From CAIWAH01 sp043755815 (lineage in GTDB: Bacteria; Verrucomicrobiota; Verrucomicrobiia; Limisphaerales; UBA9464): a DNA stretch of 16,145 nt. The notes beneath the pieces are model-generated. The model worked only from the letters and a program-made list of their open reading frames with translations. It ran no database searches and was not told the origin of the DNA. Every line of letters starts with the position of its first letter. The first letter of the stretch is position 1. Where the stretch lies: positions 1-16,145 of the forward strand of contig JAYUSF010000188.1 of the NCBI GenBank assembly GCA_043755815.1, read 5' to 3'. The position numbers and the translations under genes were made by a program. Shown here piece by piece: positions 1-6,619 of the stretch.

Positions 1-73
1 CGCCCGCCGCGTCCACTCCCTCGTCTTCGACTGGCTCCTCGCTCAAGCAAACGCTTCTTCCAGACCCGTTATA

Positions 74-1072
74 CTACTCTATTAACGTAGTTGGTATGAG
101 GCAGATCACCGACAAGTCGGCAAAGCCGGAAGCCGGAAGCCGGAAGTGGGCAGCGTGTTTGACTTCCGACTTCCGGCTTCCGACGTCCCACTTCAGCTCC
201 GGCACCTCCTCCTCCGCGATTTTCCGCAACAGGGCCGGAGTGCTGTCCGCAGTGAACGGGGGGCGACCGCTCAACAGTTCGTAGAAGACCGCCCCAAGCC
301 CATACACGTCGGTGGCCGTGGTGATGTCGCGGCCGCGGCCGGCCGCCTGCTCGGGCGCCATGTAGGCGGGCGTGCCCAGCACGGCGTGGCTGAGGGTCAG
401 GCCGGAGTCCTCCTCCATGACCTTGGCGAGTCCGAAGTCGGTCAGGTGGGGTTCGCCCTGTTCATCGAGCAGGATGTTGGTCGGCTTGAGGTCGCGATGG
501 AGGATGCCGCGCTGGTGGGCGTGCTCGACCGCCCGCGCCACCTTGCGGAGCAACTCCGCCGCCGCCGCCGGCCCGGGCCGGGCGGTGCGGATGAGGTCCG
601 CCAGCGTGCCGCCCTCGACGAGCTGCATTGAAAAGAAATGCCAGCCCCGGTCTTCGCCGACCTCGTGGATGGGCACGATGTTCGGGTGATCGAGCCGGGC
701 CGCGGCCAGCGCCTCGTTGTGGAACCGCTCGACCGCGCGGGGAGAGGCCAGTTCGCCGGCGGCGATCACCTTCAGCGCGACGATGCGGGGCGGGTTGCGT
801 TGCCGGGCGCGGAAGACGACCCCCATGCCGCCGCGCGCCACCGTGGACAGAATTTCGTAACCGCCGAGCGGACGCCCTTCGAGGCCGGCGGCCGCAATCG
901 ACTCCGCCGCGCCCTCGCCGCTCTCGCTGGCGGCCGCCGCCAAGGCAAAGGCCCGTCCCAGCAGACAGCCGGCGCACAGCCCCTGCGCCGCCTCCGGTTC
1001 CAGAGCGGCCCCGCAGGCGGCGCAGGCCACCCCGGGCCCGGCGGTCGCACCGGCGGGTGAATCAACGTTCAT
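74..1072 (-). CDS. Zinc-ribbon Ser/Thr protein kinase, C-terminally truncated
   Basis: Hanks-type protein kinase expected to phosphorylate Ser/Thr of unknown targets. The N-terminus has a CxxC...CxxC zinc-ribbon-like pair (Cys 18/21 and 34/37, counting from the GTG codon just before the chosen ATG). The kinase core follows: glycine loop RGGMGVVF at 81-88, VALK with Lys 102, HRDLKPTN at 193-200, DFG at 213-215, APE at 240-242 and the helix-F Asp in TDVYGLG near 256. All catalytic residues are present. After VPELK (about residue 295) the sequence is translated heptamer repeat, then a short tail and a stop at residue 333. The last kinase helices, and the long C-terminal region usual in these proteins, are missing. 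It lies 55 bp downstream of an ECF sigma gene, a pairing common in Planctomycetes and Verrucomicrobia. The family call is firm; whether the truncated product folds is doubtful. Confidence 0.85.
   Translation of the reverse strand: MNVDSPAGATAGPGVACAACGAALEPEAAQGLCAGCLLGRAFALAAAASESGEGAAESIAAAGLEGRPLGGYEILSTVARGGMGVVFRARQRNPPRIVALKVIAAGELASPRAVERFHNEALAAARLDHPNIVPIHEVGEDRGWHFFSMQLVEGGTLADLIRTARPGPAAAAELLRKVARAVEHAHQRGILHRDLKPTNILLDEQGEPHLTDFGLAKVMEEDSGLTLSHAVLGTPAYMAPEQAAGRGRDITTATDVYGLGAVFYELLSGRPPFTADSTPALLRKIAEEEVPELKWDVGSRKSEVKHAAHFRLPASGFADLSVICLIPTTLIE
126..190. repeat. Inverted array of 7-bp repeats (CCGGAAG / CTTCCGG)
   Basis: Three head-to-tail CCGGAAG units (126-132, 133-139, 140-146) are followed by a 16-nt spacer, then three complementary units CTTCCGA, CTTCCGG and CTTCCGA (163-183) and a degenerate CGTCCCA. 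The arms can form a 21-bp stem with two mismatches. The array lies inside the kinase gene and is translated in frame on the minus strand, giving a run containing GSRKSEV. It marks the point where the kinase stops resembling its family. It is likely a copy of a dispersed palindromic element, but no second copy occurs in this window. Confidence 0.75.
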
Positions 1073-1127
1073 CACTGTCGGGGGTAAGAAGCATCGGGCC
1101 GGCGAAGTTTCGCGAAATCGTCACGGG

Positions 1128-1868
1128 CTAGGCCGACAGGGCGGCGAACAGGTGCCGGATCTCCCCGTCCACCTCGGCGGGGGAACCGACCGTGTGGGAG
1201 ATTTCCCGACGCAACAATTGCCCGTAGCGGCGTCGCAACCGGTGGATGGCCGACTTGACCGCGGGCACCGAGAGGCCCAGGCGCCCGGCCAAGGCCGCGT
1301 AACTGTCCTCGGCCGGTTCGCTCGCGAGGAACACCTTGAGCACCCCGAATCGTTCCGCCGCGCCTTCCCCTGCCGATTCCGCCTGCAACTGCTCCATCAC
1401 CCCGGCGACCAGCGTCCGCGCCCATTGGCGGTCGAACAGCACCTCGGGCGGCGCCGAGGTCACGGGCTCGATCTGGTAACGGGCTTCCGGTTCAAGGGCA
1501 TCCAGCGAAATCAGGGGGCGGCCACCGCCGCGCTTCTGCCGCCCGGCGCGATCGCGTTCATTGGCCAGGAAATGCTGCAGGGCCGTGATCAGAAAGGTGC
1601 GGAACCGGCCCTTCTCGGGACTGACCCGGGCCAAGCTGTCCGCCGCCAGGAGGCTGCCAAAGAACTCCTGCGTGAGATCTTCCGCCTGCTCCGGCCCAAG
1701 ACCACGGCGGCGACCGTAGGCATAGAGCGGATACCAGTAGCGCCGGCAGAGCGTTTCCAAGGCCGACTGCCCGGACGGCGAGGCGACGCCCGCCTCCAGC
1801 ACCAGCGACCAGTGCGTGGTGCGGAAGTCGCGGGCGCCCGCCTGGTCCCCGGAGTTCACGGGCGGCAC
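1128..1868 (-). CDS. ECF-type RNA polymerase sigma factor
   Basis: A 246-residue sigma-70 family protein without regions 1 and 3. The N-terminal half carries region 2: RTTHWSLVLEA, then the ALETLCRRYWYPLYAY helix, then DLTQEFFGSLL near residues 64-74. The C-terminal half carries a region 4 helix-turn-helix, YAALAGRLGLSVPAVKSAIH, followed by an arginine-rich recognition helix. It should direct RNA polymerase to a small regulon, probably under control of the kinase 55 bp downstream, since such pairs usually act together. The start is a GTG with no visible Shine-Dalgarno; a second in-frame GTG three codons on (1859) is equally possible. The start lies only 9 bp after the stop of the truncated prfC, so the native upstream region, and perhaps the first codons, may have been lost at a junction. 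Confidence 0.85.
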   Translation of the reverse strand: MPPVNSGDQAGARDFRTTHWSLVLEAGVASPSGQSALETLCRRYWYPLYAYGRRRGLGPEQAEDLTQEFFGSLLAADSLARVSPEKGRFRTFLITALQHFLANERDRAGRQKRGGGRPLISLDALEPEARYQIEPVTSAPPEVLFDRQWARTLVAGVMEQLQAESAGEGAAERFGVLKVFLASEPAEDSYAALAGRLGLSVPAVKSAIHRLRRRYGQLLRREISHTVGSPAEVDGEIRHLFAALSA

Positions 1869-1877
1869 GCTAGCGGG

Positions 1878-2738
1878 TCAGGCCGACAGCGTCACCGCGG
1901 ATCTGCCCCGCGGTGCGGACGAATACTTGAGGAAGCTGTCGAGCAGGAGCTGCACGCCGAAGTTGTTCACGCCGGAGCCGAAGAAAACCGGGCTCAGCTT
2001 GCCGGCCAGCACCTGCGCGTGGTCGAACTCCGCGCCGGCCAGTTCGACCATCTCGATCTGCTCGCGCACCGTGGCGTAGGTCTGTTCGTCCAGCTTCTCC
2101 CGGACCAGCGGGTCGTCGAGACCGGTGACGTTGACGGCCGCACGATACTTGCCGCCGACCACGCGCTCGAAGAGGTGGACCATCTTATCGGCCCGATCAT
2201 AGACCCCGCGGAAGTCCGCCCCGTTGCCCAGCGGCCAGTTCATCGCGCAGCTCTTGATGCCCAGCACTGCCTCCAGCTCGTCCATGAGCGAGATCGGATC
2301 GCGCGCCGGCCGGTCGAGCTTGTTCATGAACGTGAAGATGGGCACGCCGCGGCGGGCACAGACTTCAAAGAGCTTCCGCGTCTGGTTTTCGACGCCCTTG
2401 CCGGCGTCGATCACCATGATGACGGCGTCCACCGCCGTGAGCACGCGGTAGGTGTCCTCGGAAAAATCCTTGTGGCCGGGCGTGTCCAGCAGGTTCACCC
2501 GGAAGCCCCCGTATTCGAACTGCAGCACCGTCGAGCTGATGGAGATGCCGCGCTTCTTTTCCAGCTCCATCCAGTCGGAGGTGGTGGCGCGCTGGTTCTT
2601 GCGCGCGGTCACGGAGCCGGCGAGCTGCACGGCGCCGCCGTAGAGCAGCAGCTTTTCGGTGAGCGTCGTCTTGCCGGCATCGGGATGCGAGATGATCGCA
2701 AACGTGCGCCGGCGTTGGATTTCTTCCTGCAAGGTCAT
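1878..2738 (-). pseudogene. prfC: prfC copy A: release factor 3 cut after the GTPase domain
   Basis: RF3 is the translational GTPase that recycles RF1/RF2 from terminated ribosomes. Visible motifs: P-loop SHPDAGKTT (residues 17-25), switch region RGISIS (63-68), DTPGH (85-89), NKLD (139-142), and the RF3-typical DFSEDTYRVLTAVDAVIMV and FFGSGVNNFGVQ. Homology runs to about KYSSAPRGR, then six unrelated residues and a stop at 286. RF3 proteins are about 520-530 residues, so domains II and III are absent and the sigma gene follows at once. A protein of this form should not work as a release factor; a free G-domain role cannot be excluded. The start is the ATG 22 bp after the AlbA_2 gene stop. 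The first 44 codons are duplicated at 4833-4966. Confidence 0.85.
1893..1915. repeat. Perfect 8-bp inverted repeat at the prfC 3' breakpoint
   Basis: CACCGCGG (1893-1900) and CCGCGGTG (1908-1915) flank a 7-nt loop, exactly where RF3 homology ends. No T-tract follows on either strand, so it is not a classic intrinsic terminator. It may be a leftover of the rearrangement or a chance feature of GC-rich DNA. Confidence 0.4.
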
Positions 2739-2760
2739 GGCGTGAGATTCTGGGAACGGA

Positions 2761-4761
2761 TCAAGGGGCGGGTCGGCTCAGGATCTCAGCCGGTTTGAGA
2801 CTCTGTCGGGTGGCGGTGGTGGTCTGGTAAGCCTGCTGTGGATGTCTCGGGCTGGCGGGGAACTTCAGTTCCAGCAACTTCTCCTCGACCAGTGAGCCCA
2901 GATAATGGACGCGCAGGGTGTCAGCTTCCCGGTTCAAGAGGCGGGCCAGCGCCTGCAGCGCGATGGGCGTGCCGGCTGCGAGCTGAAGGATAGTTTGGCG
3001 GACAATCGTCCTACTGACCTTCTTCGTCCGGCTGACGGGTGCGGCCAGCTTCTCCAGCGTTGTCCAGGCTTCAGCGGTGAACCCGAAATGTTCGGGGCCC
3101 GAGGCTCGCTGGGGGACCAAATGTTCAGAGCTGGGCCTCAAATGTTCGGAGCTGGCGTCGGTTTGTTCGGAGCCGGGCTGCAAATGTTCGGAGCTGGCAG
3201 GAGCTTGGCCGCCGGCGGCCGGTCCTTGGGTGTCGGAGGCGGTGAGCGGGTCACTTTCAGGTGCTTGGTCGGGAAAGAAGTAAGTGGTCCCTCGGGTCGC
3301 GCCGCGGGTGACCAAGAACTCCTCTGCCACCAGTTCGCCCAGCACCTTGGAGAGGTCCTTCGGATGCTGCGCGCACATCTCCTTGAGCCGTCCATGCGTC
3401 ACGCTGCCTTCGATGGCCACGGTCGCCAAAGCCAGCCTGGCAGTCTCTGGGAGCTCGCGGAACCGGCTTCCGAAACGGGCATCCAACTCGGTCAGCGTGT
3501 CCGGCGGCAACAAGCTGACCGTCCGCAGCCGCAGGATGGTCTGGTCGGGATCCGTCTGTTCGAGCAATTCCGGTCGTCGCCAAGATTGCCGGCCCCAGTT
3601 GCGATAGACCTTGGGCAAACCTGATCCGGCTTGTTCAGCCAAGCCCACCAGTTGGAACATTTTCTGGAGGTTCCGGTTCCGGCAATCGCTCTGTCCGCCC
3701 CGGATCGCGAGGGCCAACGGCACGCGCATCAACCCCGGATTTCGGAACCCGAACATGTCCTGCCGCTTGACGACGTAGAGCGACATCCGTCCGGTGATGT
3801 CCGCATGGATGATTAGATTGGTGAGGGCTTCCCGCAGCGCCTCGTGGACCGGTGTGTCGTCCACCCGCGAAGCGCCCTTGAGACGGAACGGAACCTTCAG
3901 ATCCTTCGTCAACCGCTGGATGGCAGTGCGGTAGAAGTCGTAAAGATTGCCCGACCAAGAGCCATCGGTGGTCACCCGGTCAATCCAACGTCGATCACTG
4001 TCATGGTCGGCTTCGGACGGACGTTCCTGGTAGTCCACCACATAGTTGGGCACGGCCTCCAAGATGGCGCGCAACTGGCCAAACATGAGCAAGCCCGCGA
4101 CGGTGAGGCCCTCGCGTTTGGTTTCCCGGTTCATCGTCCACCCACCCAAGCTGCGGAGAAGCTCGCGGTCGTCCAGCTCAACCCACGGGTGATCCGGTTT
4201 CACCGCCTTGAACGCGGTGCGGTAGGCCCGGAGCGTGGGCAGGTGCAGGTCCTCCAGCCCGAAGTTCTCGAGGAGCTTGGCATCCCGGACATCCTCCACC
4301 TGATCCGCCAGCATCCGCTTCACCGTTTCGTCGTCGCACCGGAAATCGCCGTCACCATTGCGGCGATAGGTCCCACCAAACGGCTGCCGGCCGATGAAGA
4401 CCGGCAGTTGGAAACGGGTCGCGCGTGGTATCCGGACCTGGATCAGTTTGCAGCCTTGGTGATCCAGCACCCGGACATCGGCGTCAGCAAGGATGTTGAC
4501 GCTGACCTTTTGACGGTTGTGCAGCCCGTTCCAAAGCTCTTTGGCGACTTTGGCGGGGTTGCCCAAGCCGCGGATCGTCAAGGTGCCCGAGACTTCCTCG
4601 ACACCCAGCAGGACGACTCCGCCCTCGGAGTTGGCCATCGCCGAATACGTTTCCCAGAAACTGTCCGGCAAGGTGCCTTGGCCGTCTCGTCCAGCGGCTC
4701 TCTTCACCTCGAAGTCCAAGCCTTCGGTGAGATCCTCCAGTTGTTGAAGATCGAGTTCCAT
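2761..4761 (-). CDS. AlbA_2 / Schlafen-like protein with GHKL ATPase and winged-helix domains
   Basis: A 666-residue cytoplasmic protein of the COG2865 type, annotated in databases as putative transcriptional regulator or RecG-like. Order: AlbA_2 domain, residues 11-140 (LDFEVKRA, ANSEGGVVLLGV, and the GGTYRRNGDGDF strand); GHKL/HATPase region, 300-395 (HEALREALTNLIIHAD with the E...N box, then a GSGLPKVYRNW helix); winged helix, 430-500; four heptad repeats of the SSEHLxP type, 523-550; a second winged helix near 560-645 ending in HPQQAYQ. The start chosen is ATG 4761, because upstream codons are prfC remnant and junction sequence. It is the only gene between the two prfC 5' copies. Such proteins occur often on mobile elements and in defence islands, but their substrate is unknown. 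Family assignment is firm, function open. Confidence 0.85.
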   Translation of the reverse strand: MELDLQQLEDLTEGLDFEVKRAAGRDGQGTLPDSFWETYSAMANSEGGVVLLGVEEVSGTLTIRGLGNPAKVAKELWNGLHNRQKVSVNILADADVRVLDHQGCKLIQVRIPRATRFQLPVFIGRQPFGGTYRRNGDGDFRCDDETVKRMLADQVEDVRDAKLLENFGLEDLHLPTLRAYRTAFKAVKPDHPWVELDDRELLRSLGGWTMNRETKREGLTVAGLLMFGQLRAILEAVPNYVVDYQERPSEADHDSDRRWIDRVTTDGSWSGNLYDFYRTAIQRLTKDLKVPFRLKGASRVDDTPVHEALREALTNLIIHADITGRMSLYVVKRQDMFGFRNPGLMRVPLALAIRGGQSDCRNRNLQKMFQLVGLAEQAGSGLPKVYRNWGRQSWRRPELLEQTDPDQTILRLRTVSLLPPDTLTELDARFGSRFRELPETARLALATVAIEGSVTHGRLKEMCAQHPKDLSKVLGELVAEEFLVTRGATRGTTYFFPDQAPESDPLTASDTQGPAAGGQAPASSEHLQPGSEQTDASSEHLRPSSEHLVPQRASGPEHFGFTAEAWTTLEKLAAPVSRTKKVSRTIVRQTILQLAAGTPIALQALARLLNREADTLRVHYLGSLVEEKLLELKFPASPRHPQQAYQTTTATRQSLKPAEILSRPAP
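3085..3201 (-). repeat. 21-bp tandem repeats encoding SSEHLxP heptads
   Basis: Units starting at 3118, 3139, 3160 and 3181 on the plus strand share CAAATGTTCGGAGCTGG with few changes and are spaced exactly 21 bp. A fifth, diverged unit begins near 3085, 33 bp before. On the minus strand they give SSEHLQP, GSEQTDA, SSEHLRP and SSEHLVP, then GPEHF. They form the linker between the two winged-helix regions of the AlbA_2 protein and would be prone to copy-number change. Confidence 0.85.
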
Positions 4762-4832
4762 GGTTACGCGCTCTTCACAAGCAGCATGGCTTAGTCGCTG
4801 CGAAAACCACAACTGCGCTACAATTGCAGGTT

Positions 4833-4966
4833 CGGTCACGGAGCCTCGCGAGCTGCACCGCGCCGCCGTAGAGCAGCAGTTTTTCGGTGAGCGTCGTCTT
4901 GCCGGCATCGGGATGTGAGATGATGGCGAACGTCCGTCGGCGCTGGATTTCTTCCTGCAAGGTCAC
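4833..4966 (-). pseudogene. prfC: prfC copy B: 5' stub of release factor 3
   Basis: Reads MTLQEEIQRRRTFAIISHPD and on through the P-loop to QLA (codon 40), then shifts frame by one inserted base. GSVT reappears in another frame before homology ends. The start codon is GTG where copy A has ATG. Against copy A I count nine substitutions inside codons, all synonymous, plus the start-codon change. Homology stops at the start codon, and upstream DNA is unrelated. This pattern fits a once functional, diverged prfC allele that was cut off from the rest of its gene. Any promoter it had would lie between here and the divergent M20 gene. Confidence 0.85.
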
Positions 4967-5056
4967 GAGGCGGCAAAGCTAGCAAGGCGGCGGCGCAAAA
5001 CAAAGCGGGAGCATTTCGCACAGTTCGCCAGAGCTCCCGGTCCTTCCTCGTTTGCG

Positions 5057-5074
5057 GATCGGGTTCACCCGATC
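5057..5074. promoter_or_regulatory. Palindrome GATCGGGT-tc-ACCCGATC, possible operator
   Basis: A perfect inverted repeat with 8-bp arms and a 2-nt centre lies in the 222-bp divergent gap between the prfC stub and the M20 amidohydrolase, about 115 bp before the latter's start. The size and symmetry suit a dimeric repressor site. I cannot place promoter boxes with confidence in this gap, and nothing else was recognised in it. Confidence 0.35.
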
Positions 5075-5188
5075 GGCTTTGCCTGGATTTCCGTCCGCCG
5101 TGGCGAAGCCCGCCGAGGCTCCTTCCTGATGGAGAAGGTGATCAATCCGATTGAAGCGGACCGCAATCGGGGCGAAAATCAGGAAACC

Positions 5189-6565
5189 ATGAAAGCAGTC
5201 CGTTCAACGACCGCCGTGTTCGCCGCGCTGCTGGCCGGCACCGGCGACGTCTCTCGTGCGGCCAACCCGCCTCCGGAAACGCTGCGCGGCCTCGTCGCCA
5301 GCCGGCTCGAAGCGGACTATCCGTCCCTCTTGGGCATCTACACCAATCTCCACGCGCATCCGGAGCTCTCCTTCATGGAGGTGAAGACCGCGGCGCTGGT
5401 CGCCGGGGAGCTGCGCACGCTGGGGTTTTCGGTGACCGAGAAGGTCGGCAACACGGGCGTCGTGGGCGTGCTCACCAACGGAGTCGGTCCGACGGTCCTC
5501 GTGCGCGCCGACATGGACGGATTGCCCATCAAGGAAAACTCCGGCGTGCCCTACGCGAGCACCGACGTCGTGAAGGACCTGTCCGGCAAGGACCAACCTG
5601 GCATGCACGGCTGTGCGCACGACACCCACGTGACCGGACTGATCGGCACGGCGCGAACGCTGACGGCGCTGAGGGAGCATTGGACCGGCACGCTGGTATT
5701 CGTGGCCCAACCCGCGGAGGAAATCGTCGCCGGCGCCCGCGCCATGCTCTCGGATGGACTCTACACCCGGTTTCCCAAGCCGGATTACGCGATCGCCCTG
5801 CACACGACGTCGATGCTGCCCGCCGGCGTCATTGGACACGGCGAGGGCCCGTTCCTCGCCAGCGTGAACTCGATGGACATCGTGGTGCGCGGCGTCGGCG
5901 GCCACGGCTCCGCGCCGCACACCACCAAGGATCCCATTGTCCTCGCTTCGCAGATCGTCCTCGCGCTCCAGACCATCGTCAGCCGTGAGCTCAAGCCCGG
6001 CATTCCCGCGGTGGTCACGGTCGGCACCATTCATGGCGGCCTCAAGCGCAACATCATCTCCGACGAGGTGAAGCTCGAACTCACGCTCCGCGCCTTCGAC
6101 GAGAAGATCATGGCCCAACTGATCGCCTCCATCCGCCGCATCTGCGCGGGCTCCGCCAGGGCCGCCGGCGTGCCCGACGAGCGCCTTCCGGTAATCAGCT
6201 TCACGCCGGAGGCCGTTCCGGTCACGAGCAACGATGCCATCCTTGCGCGGCGTCTCGCCGGAACCTTCACCCAGTGGCTGGGCGGCGACCGCGTGAAGGT
6301 GCAGGAGCCGATCATGGGCGCGGAGGATTTCTCGGAGTTCGGCCGCAAGAGCTTCGGTGTGCCGATCTGCATGTGGTGGGTCGGCGCGACTGATCCGGCG
6401 AGGATCGCCGAGAGCGAGCGCACCGGCGTGCCCGTGCCCTCAAACCATTCGGCGACGTTTGCCCCGGTCCCCGAACCCACGCTCAAGGCGTGCGTCACCT
6501 CCATGACCGCGGCGGTGCTGGAGCTGATGGGCAAGCCGGCGGCCTCGAAGGCGGGTGCGCGATAA
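5189..6565 (+). CDS. M20 family amidohydrolase (hippurate/IAA-conjugate hydrolase-like), exported
   Basis: Predicted zinc amidohydrolase cleaving N-acyl amino acids or related amides; the exact substrate cannot be read from sequence. The chosen ATG gives 458 residues with a signal-peptide-like start (MKAVRSTTAVFAALLAGTG) and an AGGA four bases upstream. A longer in-frame start at 5129 adds a charged leader and is less likely. Motifs of the M20D type: VLVRADMDGLPIKE (104-117), GCAHDTH (141-147) holding metal ligands, QPAEE with the catalytic Glu pair 177/178, His 205, the dimerisation-domain GGHGSAPH (237-244), GAEDFSEF (377-384) and NHSATFAP with His 420. HDTH replaces the commoner HDxH variants but keeps both histidines. 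The sulfatase gene follows after 54 bp on the same strand, suggesting one transcript for two exported hydrolases. Confidence 0.88.
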   Translation: MKAVRSTTAVFAALLAGTGDVSRAANPPPETLRGLVASRLEADYPSLLGIYTNLHAHPELSFMEVKTAALVAGELRTLGFSVTEKVGNTGVVGVLTNGVGPTVLVRADMDGLPIKENSGVPYASTDVVKDLSGKDQPGMHGCAHDTHVTGLIGTARTLTALREHWTGTLVFVAQPAEEIVAGARAMLSDGLYTRFPKPDYAIALHTTSMLPAGVIGHGEGPFLASVNSMDIVVRGVGGHGSAPHTTKDPIVLASQIVLALQTIVSRELKPGIPAVVTVGTIHGGLKRNIISDEVKLELTLRAFDEKIMAQLIASIRRICAGSARAAGVPDERLPVISFTPEAVPVTSNDAILARRLAGTFTQWLGGDRVKVQEPIMGAEDFSEFGRKSFGVPICMWWVGATDPARIAESERTGVPVPSNHSATFAPVPEPTLKACVTSMTAAVLELMGKPAASKAGAR

Positions 6566-6619
6566 CAAGGTCCGGGTAACCCGACCGCCGCAACCTCCCT
6601 CGGTCCACCCTCCCAGCCC

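Larger units (their letters stand above)
2606..4845. mobile_element. Putative integrase-less island inserted at the 5' end of prfC
   Basis: The segment is bounded by direct copies of the prfC 5' coding region: copy A (2606-2738) joined to the rest of the gene, and copy B (4833-4966) as a stub. Homology begins at the start codon in both and ends at the same internal point, codon 44, with an identical 13-bp block CGGTCACGGAGCC (2606-2618 and 4833-4845) at the inner edge. Only one gene lies between, the AlbA_2/GHKL protein. SXT/R391 ICEs are known to integrate in the 5' end of prfC and supply a replacement 5' end, and this arrangement has the same geometry. No recombinase gene is present, so it would be a remnant, or a passenger mobilised by an integrase elsewhere. 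A simple segmental duplication is the main alternative. Confidence 0.45.

Noticed and set aside
2..85. Plus-strand frame entering from the window edge and ending in SSRPVILLY before a TAA, overlapping the kinase stop
   Set aside because: Only 27 residues, no recognisable motif. It could be the tail of a convergent gene, but the sequence alone does not support a call.
1152..2798. Open plus-strand frame of 548 codons
   Set aside because: It is antisense to the sigma gene and prfC, which have clear family motifs; its translation is rich in His, Arg and Gly and resembles nothing. Similar antisense frames at 3844-4794, 5204-6118, 6863-7963 and 12597-13967 are rejected for the same reason.
4775..4966. 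A 63-residue protein starting like RF3
   Set aside because: Only the first 40 residues are RF3; the rest is frameshifted junction sequence. It is listed as a prfC stub, not as a gene.
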